Positions 15,173-24,959 of a stretch of 64,000 nt of DNA are shown piece by piece. Numbering within the stretch: the stretch's first letter is position 1; each line of letters begins with the position of its first letter. The translations under genes were made by a program, and so were the position numbers. The DNA lies in contig JACPVF010000002.1 in NCBI GenBank assembly GCA_016191845.1, positions 1 to 64,000 of the forward strand. Reading direction: 5' to 3'. The stretch comes from Chloroflexota bacterium (GTDB taxonomy: Bacteria; Chloroflexota; Anaerolineae; Anaerolineales; Villigracilaceae). The notes under the pieces were generated by a model. That model was not told the DNA's origin and did not search any database. It saw only the letters and a program-made list of their open reading frames with translations.

Positions 15173-16747
15173 GTGAAATCCAACCTCAAGACCCTCTTTT
15201 CCCTGCTCATGGCCACCTTGCTGATCCTGGCCTGCGGACTCAGCGCCCCCGCCACAACCGCTCCCTCCGACCAGGTCAGCGTCGAGACACTGGTGGCTGG
15301 CACCATGCAAGCCCTGACCGCCGCCGCGCCGCCGCCTACTGAGACCATCCCTGGGCAGGCTGTCTCGTTCCAGAATGTATCCTTTATCGTGCCGACCGGT
15401 CTGGCCAGCGGAGCTACCAGTGAACTGATCCCCGCCGCCGACGAATCCACAGCCGGGCCGTGGGGCACGGCGCCACAACACATCGTCTTCAAATTGACGG
15501 GGTATCCCGCTGTGAATAGCAGTTTCGAAGCCGTGGTGCACGTCTATCCCGCGCAGGAATATGCCGCTGTCAACCCGTGGGCGGATACATCGCTCAACAA
15601 GCTCAAGGCGGTGCTGGCCAGCCCGGGCCAGTCCTTGACCAACGACAACCTGTCCACAGTTCCATTCAATGGCGCGGCCGCCCAGCAGTACGCCGCACAA
15701 GCCAAACTGTTGAACTTCAACGGCGGATCGGGGGTGCGCATGATCTCGCAGTATGCCCAATTCCCCGGGCCGATCACCAGGGACGGCAGCTTTTATCACT
15801 ACGAAGGCCTGACCGCCGACGGCAAGTACATGGTGGCGATCCTGTTCCCACTCACGCTGCCGCTGACCGCCTCCGCCGACAATCCGTCTGCGGATGGAAT
15901 CCAATACCCCGACCTGAGCACCGCCACAGGCGATGACCTGGTCAAATACTATCAGGCCATTACCGACCACCTGAACGCGGCCGCGCCCGATTCCTTCCAG
16001 CCATCGCTGACCCTGCTCGACCAGCTGGTTCAGTCCATCACGGTCACCCCCGGTCAGACGAGCGTCCCCAGTTCGTCAAACGGAATCACCTTTCAGATCC
16101 CCACAGGATTGGCCAGCGACGCCACCATGAGCACTACCACCGACGTGGAACTTCCTTACATCAATCCGTCGGCGGGTGACATGCCGCTGCACACCGTGTT
16201 CCACTTGAACAACTATATTGTGCTGGGGCAGCATCGCGTGGAACCCGAAATCCTGGTCTTCCGCGCCGCCGAATACGCTCAATACACAGACCTGACCGCC
16301 CAGACCATTGCCGCCCTGCAGACCCTGCAATATACCCCCGGCCAGCCCCTGCCCGAGAGTCTGAAGGATGGCGCGTACCAGGGACAGGTCCAGCCGCTGC
16401 AATTCCAGAACGGTAAAGGTCTCCGTTACTTGGTGCAATTTGATCAGGCGCCCTTGCCCGCCAACAACCAGGCCATTTACTATTATTTCCACGGTCTGAC
16501 GAACGACGGGCAATTCTACGTGCAGATCTTCCTGCCGATTCACGTTTCCTTCCTCGTGGAGGATGGCGAGCCCACTTCCATCACGCCCGCGGATGGCGTA
16601 CAATTTGACTGGACCAACCTCGACAGCTTCCCCGCCTATGCCGAGGCCATCAACCAGAAACTCAATGCCGCAGGTCCCGACTCGTTCAGCCCCAGCCTGG
16701 CCACCCTGGATGCCCTGACCCAATCTCTGATGATTGTCGCACCGTAG
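15173..16747 (+). CDS. Lipoprotein with two tandem homologous domains
   Basis: A 524-residue lipoprotein (lipobox LLILAC). After a short linker it contains two copies of one domain. The first begins near residue 62 with VSFQNVSFIVPTGLASGAT, the second near residue 300 with GITFQIPTGLASDATMS. Each includes a VFKLTGY/VFHLNNY strand, a LQFQNGKGLRY-type strand, a YYFHGLTNDGQFYVQIFLP-type strand and a final LNAAGPDSFSPSLATLDALTQS helix. Function unknown; a ligand-binding surface protein is plausible. It sits inside the homogentisate gene cluster with no clear link to it. Confidence 0.75.
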   Translation: MKSNLKTLFSLLMATLLILACGLSAPATTAPSDQVSVETLVAGTMQALTAAAPPPTETIPGQAVSFQNVSFIVPTGLASGATSELIPAADESTAGPWGTAPQHIVFKLTGYPAVNSSFEAVVHVYPAQEYAAVNPWADTSLNKLKAVLASPGQSLTNDNLSTVPFNGAAAQQYAAQAKLLNFNGGSGVRMISQYAQFPGPITRDGSFYHYEGLTADGKYMVAILFPLTLPLTASADNPSADGIQYPDLSTATGDDLVKYYQAITDHLNAAAPDSFQPSLTLLDQLVQSITVTPGQTSVPSSSNGITFQIPTGLASDATMSTTTDVELPYINPSAGDMPLHTVFHLNNYIVLGQHRVEPEILVFRAAEYAQYTDLTAQTIAALQTLQYTPGQPLPESLKDGAYQGQVQPLQFQNGKGLRYLVQFDQAPLPANNQAIYYYFHGLTNDGQFYVQIFLPIHVSFLVEDGEPTSITPADGVQFDWTNLDSFPAYAEAINQKLNAAGPDSFSPSLATLDALTQSLMIVAP

Positions 16748-16793
16748 GGCGAGTCTGTCTGTATCCACTCGCGGCGCAAAAAAGGAGTCCAAT

Positions 16794-17312
16794 ATGGACA
16801 AACGACGCCAACTTGCCAGCGATACCGGTCTCTACACTTTCGAGGTGTTCGATGTTCTACTTAACTACGAGATCTCGCGCGTCAAGCGCTATCCCAGTCC
16901 GCTGACATTGATGCACATTGCGCTGGCCACCGAGAGCATGGCCCCTGAGTTCAAAAAGCAGGCACTGGAAGCCATGACCAACCTGCTCAATCGCACCCTG
17001 CGCGTCTCGGATGTCCCCACGCATTACCATGAGGAGTTCCTTGTGCTGTTGCCCGCCACCGATGAAATCGGCGGACGATCCGTGGCGGAACGCATCCTGG
17101 GCCATTACCGCACCACGCAGAGCCTGGCCACGGGTCGGCTCTCGCCCAAGCGAAACGCCTACCTGGGGATCACCACCCAGAACGGAAGTAATATCCTCTC
17201 GTCCCAGCAGCTCATGGCCGAGGCCGCTGTCGCCATGAACGAAGCGCGCCTGCAAAAATCCTATACCTATATTTCCTTCTCCGATATTTCCGCAACTTTG
17301 CCCAAACCTTAG
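16794..17312 (+). CDS. Degenerate GGDEF-like domain protein
   Basis: A 172-residue stand-alone domain with the layout of diguanylate cyclases: an opening DTGLYTFEVFDVLLNYEISR, the following R(V)KRYPSPLTLMHIAL, and an AERILGHYRTT helix. Where the GG(D/E)EF loop should be it has YHEEFLVLLP, so the glycines needed for GTP binding are missing. It is unlikely to make cyclic-di-GMP and may be a regulatory or scaffold relic. AAAGGAG lies before the ATG. The stop is eight bases from hmgA, which suggests cotranscription. Confidence 0.65.
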   Translation: MDKRRQLASDTGLYTFEVFDVLLNYEISRVKRYPSPLTLMHIALATESMAPEFKKQALEAMTNLLNRTLRVSDVPTHYHEEFLVLLPATDEIGGRSVAERILGHYRTTQSLATGRLSPKRNAYLGITTQNGSNILSSQQLMAEAAVAMNEARLQKSYTYISFSDISATLPKP

Positions 17313-17320
17313 AGGTAGCC

Positions 17321-18484
17321 ATGCCCTTTTATCATAAGCTTGGAGAGGTCCCTCACAAGCGACATGTCCAATTCCGCAAGAGCGATGGCGGACTGTACCG
17401 CGAAGAACTGATGGGACTGGAGGGCTTTTCCAGCCTCCAGTCCATCTTGTATCACCACTTTCTGCCGCCGCGCGTGGCACAGATCGAGGACCTGGGTCCT
17501 GCCAAACCCGAACTGGTGGACTTCGGCCCGATCCGCCACCGCGCCTTCAGGACTTCTTCCATCCCGCTCGGGGCAGATCCCGTTTCGGCGCGGATTCCCC
17601 TGCTGGCCAACAATGACGTGATCCTCGGTGCGGCGCGCGCCTCGCAAGGCATGGATTATTTCTATCGCAATGCACAGGCCTATGAGACCTGGTACGTCCA
17701 CGAAGGCACGGGCACGCTCAAGAGCCAATTCGGCAACCTGGACTTTCGCCCTGGGGACTATATCGTCATCCCGTTCGGCACCACCTGGCAGATACAGGTG
17801 AACGGCAAGGCGCGTTTCTTCACCATCGAAAATCCCTCGCAGATCGAGCCGCCCAGGCGCTACCGCAACGCCTATGGTCAACTGCTCGAACATGCGCCCT
17901 ACTGCGAGCGCGACATCCGCGTGCCGTCGGCACTGGAAACACACACGGAGCGGGGCCAGTTCGAGGTCCGCGTGAAGGTGCGAGATCGCATCACCCGCCA
18001 CGTGCTGGACCATCATCCCTTCGACGTGGTCGGCTGGGATGGTTATCTCTACCCGTGGATCTTCAACATCGAAGATTTCGAGCCCATCACGGGCCGTGTC
18101 CATCAGCCGCCGCCCGTCCATCAAACCTTCGAGGGACACAATTTTGTGGTGTGTTCCTTTGTGCCCCGTCTGTTCGACTATCACCCCGAGGCTATCCCTG
18201 CGCCGTACAACCACTCCAATGTCAATTCGGACGAGGTCATCTATTATGCCGAGGGCAACTTCATGAGCCGCAAGGGCATCGACCGCTGCGACATCAGCCT
18301 GCATCCCTACGGCCTGCCGCACGGACCTCAGCCTGGCATGACCGAGGCCAGCATCGGTAAAAAGGAAACTGCCGAATTGGCAGTCATGGTGGATACGTTC
18401 TATCCGCTGCATTTGACCAAGCAGGCGCTCGATCTCGAGAAGCCCGAGTACATGGACACCTGGCTTGAAGGGAACGGAGAATAG
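17321..18484 (+). CDS. hmgA: Homogentisate 1,2-dioxygenase
   Basis: A 387-residue cupin dioxygenase that opens the homogentisate ring to maleylacetoacetate. Likely iron ligands are His298 and Glu305 in PAPYNHSNVNSDE and His334 in GLPHGPQPG. The spacing from His298 to the acid is seven residues to Glu305 or six to Asp304, where the human enzyme has six to Glu. The length is that of the short bacterial form. It lies in the same region and strand as hppD and the FAH-family gene, supporting the pathway assignment. It directly follows the GGDEF-like gene. Confidence 0.9.
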   Translation: MPFYHKLGEVPHKRHVQFRKSDGGLYREELMGLEGFSSLQSILYHHFLPPRVAQIEDLGPAKPELVDFGPIRHRAFRTSSIPLGADPVSARIPLLANNDVILGAARASQGMDYFYRNAQAYETWYVHEGTGTLKSQFGNLDFRPGDYIVIPFGTTWQIQVNGKARFFTIENPSQIEPPRRYRNAYGQLLEHAPYCERDIRVPSALETHTERGQFEVRVKVRDRITRHVLDHHPFDVVGWDGYLYPWIFNIEDFEPITGRVHQPPPVHQTFEGHNFVVCSFVPRLFDYHPEAIPAPYNHSNVNSDEVIYYAEGNFMSRKGIDRCDISLHPYGLPHGPQPGMTEASIGKKETAELAVMVDTFYPLHLTKQALDLEKPEYMDTWLEGNGE

Positions 18485-18538
18485 AAACGGAAACCCCGTC
18501 CAAGAGACAGACCTTGCATGATCTTCGAGGAGTCAATA

Positions 18539-19090
18539 ATGCCTGACCTGCTCCCCTTCCTCATTCATTTGGTTGGATTGCGCGATCCACACGCGGAGGG
18601 CCATTCCAATCACGTCGGTTCCCTGGCGGTGGCCATCGGCCGAAAAGTGGATTTGACCGCAGCGCAGTTGAAAACGCTCGAATTTGCCGCCACGATCCAT
18701 GATATTGGAAAGATTGCGATCAACGATTTCATCATCCACAAGCCAGGCCGTTTCACAGAGGCCGAATATATGATGGTTCAACAGCATACGATATTGGGTG
18801 CGCGCATCATGGAGAAGCTGGATCTTGACCCACTGATCACGAACACCATCCTGTACCATCACGAAAATTTCAATGGCACGGGCTACCCGCATCGCCTGTG
18901 TGGAGATCAAATTCCCCTGGAAGCGCGAATTATCCGCATTGCCGACACATACGACGCCTTGACCACCAACCGTGGTTACCGCCCCGCCTATACTCACAAG
19001 CAGGCGTTCGGTATCATGGAAAAAGAGCAGGCGTTCTTCGATCCGCAACTGCTGGAACTTTTCTTCCACATCAAACCGTCTCATTCCTAG
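18539..19090 (+). CDS. HD-GYP domain protein
   Basis: A 183-residue stand-alone HD-GYP domain. It shows HSNHVGSLAVAIGRK, the HD motif ATIHDIGKIA, a later HHENFNGTGYP (the GYP motif) and IADTYDALTTNRGYRPAY. Complete motifs suggest a working cyclic-di-GMP phosphodiesterase acting in the cytoplasm. The ATG at 18539 follows GAGGAG by seven bases; an ATG at 18518 is possible but has no ribosome site. No receiver or sensor domain is fused. Confidence 0.88.
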   Translation: MPDLLPFLIHLVGLRDPHAEGHSNHVGSLAVAIGRKVDLTAAQLKTLEFAATIHDIGKIAINDFIIHKPGRFTEAEYMMVQQHTILGARIMEKLDLDPLITNTILYHHENFNGTGYPHRLCGDQIPLEARIIRIADTYDALTTNRGYRPAYTHKQAFGIMEKEQAFFDPQLLELFFHIKPSHS

Positions 19091-19096
19091 TGAAGC

Positions 19097-19741
19097 ATGG
19101 AAGTCTCCCCTGAAACATTGCCGCATTCATCCGTCTACAAACTGCTGACGGGCGCCATCCTGCCGAGACCCATCGGCTGGATTTCATCACTGGATGAGGA
19201 TGGCCGCCCGAACCTGGCGCCATTCTCGTTCTTCAACGTGGTTTGCTCCAGGCCTGCCACCGTGGTCTTCTGTCCGCTGGTGCGCGGCACCGACGGCGGC
19301 CTCAAAGACACGCTGCGCAATGTGCGCGCCACGGGCGAGTTCGTGGTCAACATCGTGACCGAGGAATTGGTCGAGGCCATGAATCTGTCCTCGGTGGAGG
19401 CGCTGCCCGAGTTGAACGAGTTCGAGTTCTCGGGTGCGGCCACTTCGCCATCTACTGCTGTGCGCCCGCCGCGGGTGGCGGAGAGTCCGATCCACTTCGA
19501 GTGCAGGGTCAGGCAGATCGTCGAGATCAGTGACCAGCCTGGAGGCGGCAGCCTGGTCATCGGCACGGTGGTCCACATCCACGTGGATGAGCGGGTGCTG
19601 ATCGGCACAGATAAGATCGACCTGAAGGCGCTCAAACCCATTGGCCGCCTCGCAGGCGGCGGATACGTGCGCGTGACCGACATCTTCGAGATCGAACGAC
19701 CCAAATCACAGATCCCCGCACGGGAGGGACCCCCCAAATGA
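19097..19741 (+). CDS. Flavin reductase-like (FMN-binding split barrel) protein
   Basis: A 214-residue flavin reductase-type barrel. The N-terminus LTGAILPRPIGWISSLDEDG, the LAPFSFFNVVCSRPATVVF strand pair and the later GEFVVNIVTEELVEAMN are typical of the flavin_reduct family that binds FMN. Such proteins supply reduced flavin or act as FMN-binding oxidoreductases; a partner is not evident. It starts seven bases after the HD-GYP stop and overlaps the next lipoprotein gene by ATGA, so the three may form one transcript. Confidence 0.88.
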   Translation: MEVSPETLPHSSVYKLLTGAILPRPIGWISSLDEDGRPNLAPFSFFNVVCSRPATVVFCPLVRGTDGGLKDTLRNVRATGEFVVNIVTEELVEAMNLSSVEALPELNEFEFSGAATSPSTAVRPPRVAESPIHFECRVRQIVEISDQPGGGSLVIGTVVHIHVDERVLIGTDKIDLKALKPIGRLAGGGYVRVTDIFEIERPKSQIPAREGPPK

Positions 19742-20517
19742 AACGACTCTTGATCCTCAGCCTGGCCCTGTTGCTTGGGCTCTCGGCCTGCAACATGCCG
19801 ACCGAGCCGAGTACGTCCATCGCGCCTGAGTTACAGACCGCCGCCGCACAGACCGTGCAGGCTGTGTTGACCCCGCTTAATTCACCGACGGCTGTGCCGA
19901 GCGCCACGCAAGGCGGCCAACAGCCTGTCGCCTCGCCGACAGGCGCCACATTGACGTCTGCTGCAACGATCACATCCACGCCGACCATCACGCCCACCTA
20001 CTCCGTCCCGATGATCACCTTCAACGAGAGCACCAACTGTCGCATGGGACCCGGGCAAAATTACGAGGTCATCTTCACCTTCCTGCCAGGCGGCAAGGCC
20101 GAGATCGTCGGCTCGTATCCGCAGGATGGGTATTGGATCGTCCAACTGCCCGACGGCGGCGGAACCTGCTGGGCCTGGGGCGGATACGCCACCACCACGG
20201 GCAGTACCTGGGTATTGACCCCATCCACCCCTCCCGCCACCCGCACGCCCGCCCCGCCCGAAGCGCCAGGCATCTCATCCTGGGTCTATGACTGCGGAGC
20301 TGGGACCGTAAACATCCAGTGGAGCGACCGCTCGGATGGCGAGGAAGGCTTCCGTGTGGTGCGCGATAACAAGGTGGTGGCGCAACTGCCGCCCAATACC
20401 ACCTCGTACACCGATAACATTGCGGGCGTCGGCACAGCCACGGTGACTTATTACGTTGAAGTTTTCCTTGGCAACATGTCAGCGCGGTCGAAGTCGTTCA
20501 GCTTTTCGTGTCAGTAA
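19738..20517 (+). CDS. SH3-domain lipoprotein, paralogue 1
   Basis: A 259-residue lipoprotein (lipobox LGLSAC) with a Thr/Pro linker to about residue 90. A bacterial SH3-like domain follows (NCRMGPGQNYEVIFTFLPGG then GYWIVQLPDGGGTCWAWGGY) with two Cys residues that may form a disulphide. The C-terminal domain (about 180-259) is fibronectin-III-like (VNIQWSDRSDGEEGFRVVRD). Likely a surface protein that binds peptidoglycan or another envelope polymer. It overlaps the flavin reductase gene by ATGA. The next gene is a close paralogue. Confidence 0.8.
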   Translation: MKRLLILSLALLLGLSACNMPTEPSTSIAPELQTAAAQTVQAVLTPLNSPTAVPSATQGGQQPVASPTGATLTSAATITSTPTITPTYSVPMITFNESTNCRMGPGQNYEVIFTFLPGGKAEIVGSYPQDGYWIVQLPDGGGTCWAWGGYATTTGSTWVLTPSTPPATRTPAPPEAPGISSWVYDCGAGTVNIQWSDRSDGEEGFRVVRDNKVVAQLPPNTTSYTDNIAGVGTATVTYYVEVFLGNMSARSKSFSFSCQ

Positions 20518-20527
20518 GCGTCCCAAC

Positions 20528-20563
20528 AAAGCGCCCCCGAGACATCTCGGGGGCGCTTTTCTT
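20528..20563 (+). terminator. Rho-independent terminator
   Basis: AAAGCGCCCCCGAGA and TCTCGGGGGCGCTTT form a long GC-rich stem with a very short loop, followed by TCTTCTTT. Confidence 0.85.
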
Positions 20564-20646
20564 CTTTAAAACAATAGTTCCATCATGGGATAGGAACCAG
20601 GCAGGCGACATGACATAATGGGAAAAACCCAAAGAGGAGCTGCATT

Positions 20647-21489
20647 ATGAAAGGTCTAAAACCACTATATCTTGTCCTCATCGTGTTGATGGCAACAGCC
20701 CTGGCTTGCAACCTGCCATCGAACGCCCCCACCACTTCCGCGCCGCCAGCCTCTCCAACAGCTGACACGAATCAACCCTCCGACACGATCGACATCGATG
20801 TCGCGTTGACGATGGCAGTACAAACGCTGGCGGCCGCCACCCAGACCGCCGCCATCCCGACGGAGACCGTCACCCCTGGGCCGCCCCCGCCGACGCCCGC
20901 AGTGGCGCCCACGATCTCGGTCAACACAGATACCAATTGCCGCACCGGGCCCAGCGTCAACTATGAACTGGTCATGGTCTTCAAAGTTGGCATGACCGCC
21001 AATGTCGTCGGACGATACACACCGGATAATTATTGGATCATTCAATACCCTGGCGGCAATGGCGCGACCTGCTGGCTATGGGGTGCGTACGCGACTGTCC
21101 TGGGAAATGTGGTCGGACTTCCCGAAGGTGTCCCGCCCGCGCTCCCGCCCACAGCGACTCCCGCTCCCCAGGCTCCCAACCCGCCCAAGGCGATCCACAC
21201 GGCCTGCACTGCGGTCAACAAATCGCACAAGGTCGGCGACATCTGGATCATCAGCTGGGAATGGACCGTCAAACTGAGCTGGAAGGACGAGTCTGACAAC
21301 GAAAATGGTTTCTCGGTCTATAAAGATGGGAGCTTGTTGGCTACCGTCGGTCCGAACCAAACTTCATACACAGACGTGTTCAATACCTTCCTGATCATCG
21401 ATCCCGTGACCTATGTCTACGGCGTACAATCCTTTAATGATTATGGTGCGTCCGTCATCAAGGATATCGAGCTAAGCACCTGCGATTGA
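20647..21489 (+). CDS. SH3-domain lipoprotein, paralogue 2
   Basis: A 280-residue lipoprotein (lipobox TALAC) with the same layout as its left neighbour: Thr/Pro linker, SH3-like domain with the same Cys pair (NCRTGPSVNYELVMVFKVG then YPGGNGATCWLWGAY), and a C-terminal fibronectin-like domain (VKLSWKDESDNENGFSVYKD). The pair arose by tandem duplication. GAGGAG precedes the ATG at 20647. It has its own intergenic region behind a terminator, so it is probably expressed separately. Confidence 0.8.
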   Translation: MKGLKPLYLVLIVLMATALACNLPSNAPTTSAPPASPTADTNQPSDTIDIDVALTMAVQTLAAATQTAAIPTETVTPGPPPPTPAVAPTISVNTDTNCRTGPSVNYELVMVFKVGMTANVVGRYTPDNYWIIQYPGGNGATCWLWGAYATVLGNVVGLPEGVPPALPPTATPAPQAPNPPKAIHTACTAVNKSHKVGDIWIISWEWTVKLSWKDESDNENGFSVYKDGSLLATVGPNQTSYTDVFNTFLIIDPVTYVYGVQSFNDYGASVIKDIELSTCD

Positions 21490-21528
21490 CGCAAATATAA
21501 AATTTAACGGCAGGAAGCTGAGCTGCAT

Positions 21529-21568
21529 AAAATGCAACAGGCTGGAGAATTCTCCAGCCTGTTGCATT

Positions 21569-21570
<2 letters not shown>
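21529..21570. terminator. Bidirectional terminator, perfect 42-base palindrome
   Basis: AAAATGCAACAGGCTGGAGAA is followed at once by its exact complement, ending in TTTT. It lies between the convergent lipoprotein and typA genes; the typA stop is at its edge. Confidence 0.9.
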
Positions 21571-23428
<1,858 letters not shown>

Positions 23429-23531
23429 GGGGTCTCGTTATTCGTCAAGCGGATTTGGATGTAGACAATAGATCGTGGACGATGAACGGTGACGAACGTC
23501 CGCTGTTCATCGTCCAGGGTCTAACACACAC

Positions 23532-23557
23532 AAAAACCCCGACCTGGGTGGCCGAGG
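23532..23557 (-). terminator. Terminator downstream of the stomatin/NfeD gene
   Basis: On the minus strand CCTCGGCC and GGTCGGGG pair with two G-U pairs around a five-base loop, followed by TTTTT. It lies about 65 bases after the stomatin/NfeD stop and before typA. Confidence 0.6.
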
Positions 23558-23622
23558 CTTTCTCGGTACTTCATAAATCGTGCGGGCTGGATTGTATCAG
23601 ATGGGCTGGGATTAAGGAAGGG

Positions 23623-24024
23623 CTATGCCCGCTCCTCTTCCACTTCGAGGATCGTGCGCACCACGCGCACACGCTGGCCCGTCGAAATGGGCCGCTGACT
23701 GACGGCGTCCCACACCTCGCCCGTCGACAGGCGCACCTTGCCCTCGGTGTAGACTGTCGACTCGGTCTGGCCGACAACGCCCACCAGCCTGCGGCTGGGC
23801 GTCTGCTCGTGCAGGGGGCTTTCACCCAGATCCTTCATCATACCGCGGTCGATGATGGGAATGATGAGCACCACCCCAGGACCCTTCTCGCCGATGTAGC
23901 GTCCCAGACGATAGACATCCAGGCGTCGATGCTCGGGCACGATCTTGATGGAATTCGCCAGCATGATCATGCCGATGACCAGAATAAAAAATAGGAAGAA
24001 AAACAAAGTCCCGACCATGCCCAT
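23623..24024 (-). CDS. Mini-fusion of a stomatin N-terminus and an NfeD OB fold
   Basis: A 133-residue protein in three parts. Residues 1-25 are a membrane segment. Residues about 26-65 (IKIVPEHRRLDVYRLGRYIG then KGPGVVLIIPIID) match the start of slipin/stomatin SPFH domains. Residues about 78-130 (LVGVVGQTESTVYTEGKVRL then GQRVRVVRTILEVE) match the soluble OB domain of NfeD. Stomatin and NfeD are normally separate neighbouring genes that work together in membrane microdomains; here only the ends remain, joined. The SPFH core and coiled coil are missing. Confidence 0.75.
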   Translation of the reverse strand: MGMVGTLFFFLFFILVIGMIMLANSIKIVPEHRRLDVYRLGRYIGEKGPGVVLIIPIIDRGMMKDLGESPLHEQTPSRRLVGVVGQTESTVYTEGKVRLSTGEVWDAVSQRPISTGQRVRVVRTILEVEEERA

Positions 24025-24041
24025 CGCATTTCTCCTCGGTC

Positions 24042-24080
24042 AAAAAACGAATGGCGCAGACCACATGGTCTGCGCCATTC
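24042..24080 (-). terminator. Terminator of the DUF3597 gene
   Basis: GAATGGCGCAGACCA and its complement form a perfect 15-base stem around CA. On the minus strand it is followed by GTTTTTT. Confidence 0.85.
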
Positions 24081-24090
24081 AAAGTTTGTG

Positions 24091-24606
24091 CTAGTCGAGC
24101 AGTTCCTGCGGGATGTTGCCGCCGTTCTCGGCGATCTTCTTGAGGACGGTCTTGTGCAGCCAGACGTTCATCTTGGCTGAGTCATGCATCAGGTCCTCGG
24201 GGCAGCCCAATTCCTTGGCCAGTTCCGTGCGGGCCTCACGGCTACTATCGATCTCGAGCAGCTTGAGCAGGTCCACGATGGAGACCTTCCAGTCGAGGTT
24301 GGTGCCTTCGGCCAGGCCAGCCAACTTCTTGACCACGTCCACCTCGGAGATGGCCTGGACGGCAGGCTTGACGGGAGCAGGCGGCGCGGGCGGGGTGACG
24401 GGCGCAGAGGGCGCGACCGTTCTGGCCTCTGCAGCCGACTGGACGACGGGCTTGGGCATGGCGGGAGCCGCAGGTGCAACGTTGTCCTTCTCACCCTTGT
24501 CCGAAGCGACGGGCTTGGGGGCGGCAGGCGCCGCGGGCGCAGGCGTGGCGGCGGGCTCTTCCTTCTTGAGCCCAAGTTTTTGGAGGATCGTGCTGAAGAA
24601 ACTCAT
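24091..24606 (-). CDS. DUF3597 domain protein
   Basis: A 171-residue protein. The start MSFFSTILQKLGL is typical of DUF3597 proteins. Residues about 15-95 are a low-complexity Ala/Pro/Lys-rich linker. The C-terminal domain (about 95-171: VDVVKKLAGLAEGTNLDWKV then SIVDLLKLLEIDSSREARTELAKE) is the conserved DUF3597 fold, which resembles the LysM-associated domain of some phage and bacterial proteins. Function unknown; cytoplasmic, no signal peptide. The ATG at 24606 follows AAAGGACAT; a longer frame lacks a ribosome site. Confidence 0.85.
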   Translation of the reverse strand: MSFFSTILQKLGLKKEEPAATPAPAAPAAPKPVASDKGEKDNVAPAAPAMPKPVVQSAAEARTVAPSAPVTPPAPPAPVKPAVQAISEVDVVKKLAGLAEGTNLDWKVSIVDLLKLLEIDSSREARTELAKELGCPEDLMHDSAKMNVWLHKTVLKKIAENGGNIPQELLD

Positions 24607-24749
24607 GATATGTCCTTTCGACGAATGAGATGGAGGCAGGCACAAGTCCCACCGACGATGAGGTCATTATAACGGAAGGAACGCAGAGCACAAGGTAAAA
24701 AGAGCAACAACCCCACCTTGCCATCCGCGGACCTGCCGCATAATTTTTT

Positions 24750-24782
24750 GGAGGGATGTAAGTTGTCTGCTTACATCCCTCC
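24750..24782. repeat. Inverted repeat downstream of the 56-residue membrane protein gene
   Basis: Perfect 13-base arms GGAGGGATGTAAG and CTTACATCCCTCC with a seven-base loop, six bases past the stop at 24789. Neither strand has a T-run after the stem, so it is not a standard terminator. Confidence 0.6.
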
Positions 24783-24788
24783 AGGGGT

Positions 24789-24959
24789 TTACAAGCCTTC
24801 CATCAAGTTGCCTGCCGCCAGGATCAGGAAGCCGATCACAACCAGCCAGAACGCAAAGCCAGACAACACTGGGATGGACACCAGGCTGGCGATCACGCCA
24901 ATCGCCGCAACGATGACGGCAATCCAGAAGGTGAGTTGTTTGGGAGCGCTGAGATTCAT
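24789..24959 (-). CDS. Small two-helix membrane protein (56 aa)
   Basis: A 56-residue protein with two hydrophobic helices (about residues 9-27 and 30-50) joined by SIPVLSG. The N-terminus is MNLSAPKQLTFW. The start at 24959 follows GGAGGTCCAA, a strong ribosome site, which is the main reason to prefer it over a longer frame. Function unknown. It stands alone and is followed by a perfect inverted repeat. Confidence 0.75.
   Translation of the reverse strand: MNLSAPKQLTFWIAVIVAAIGVIASLVSIPVLSGFAFWLVVIGFLILAAGNLMEGL

Noticed and set aside
23520..23622. Structured region before typA as a possible T-box or cold-shock leader.
   Set aside because: The typA start faces away from most of this region and the hairpin with its T-run fits a simple terminator for the gene upstream on the minus strand.
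24750..24782. Perfect inverted repeat as a rho-independent terminator.
   Set aside because: No T-run follows the stem on either strand; kept only as an inverted repeat.
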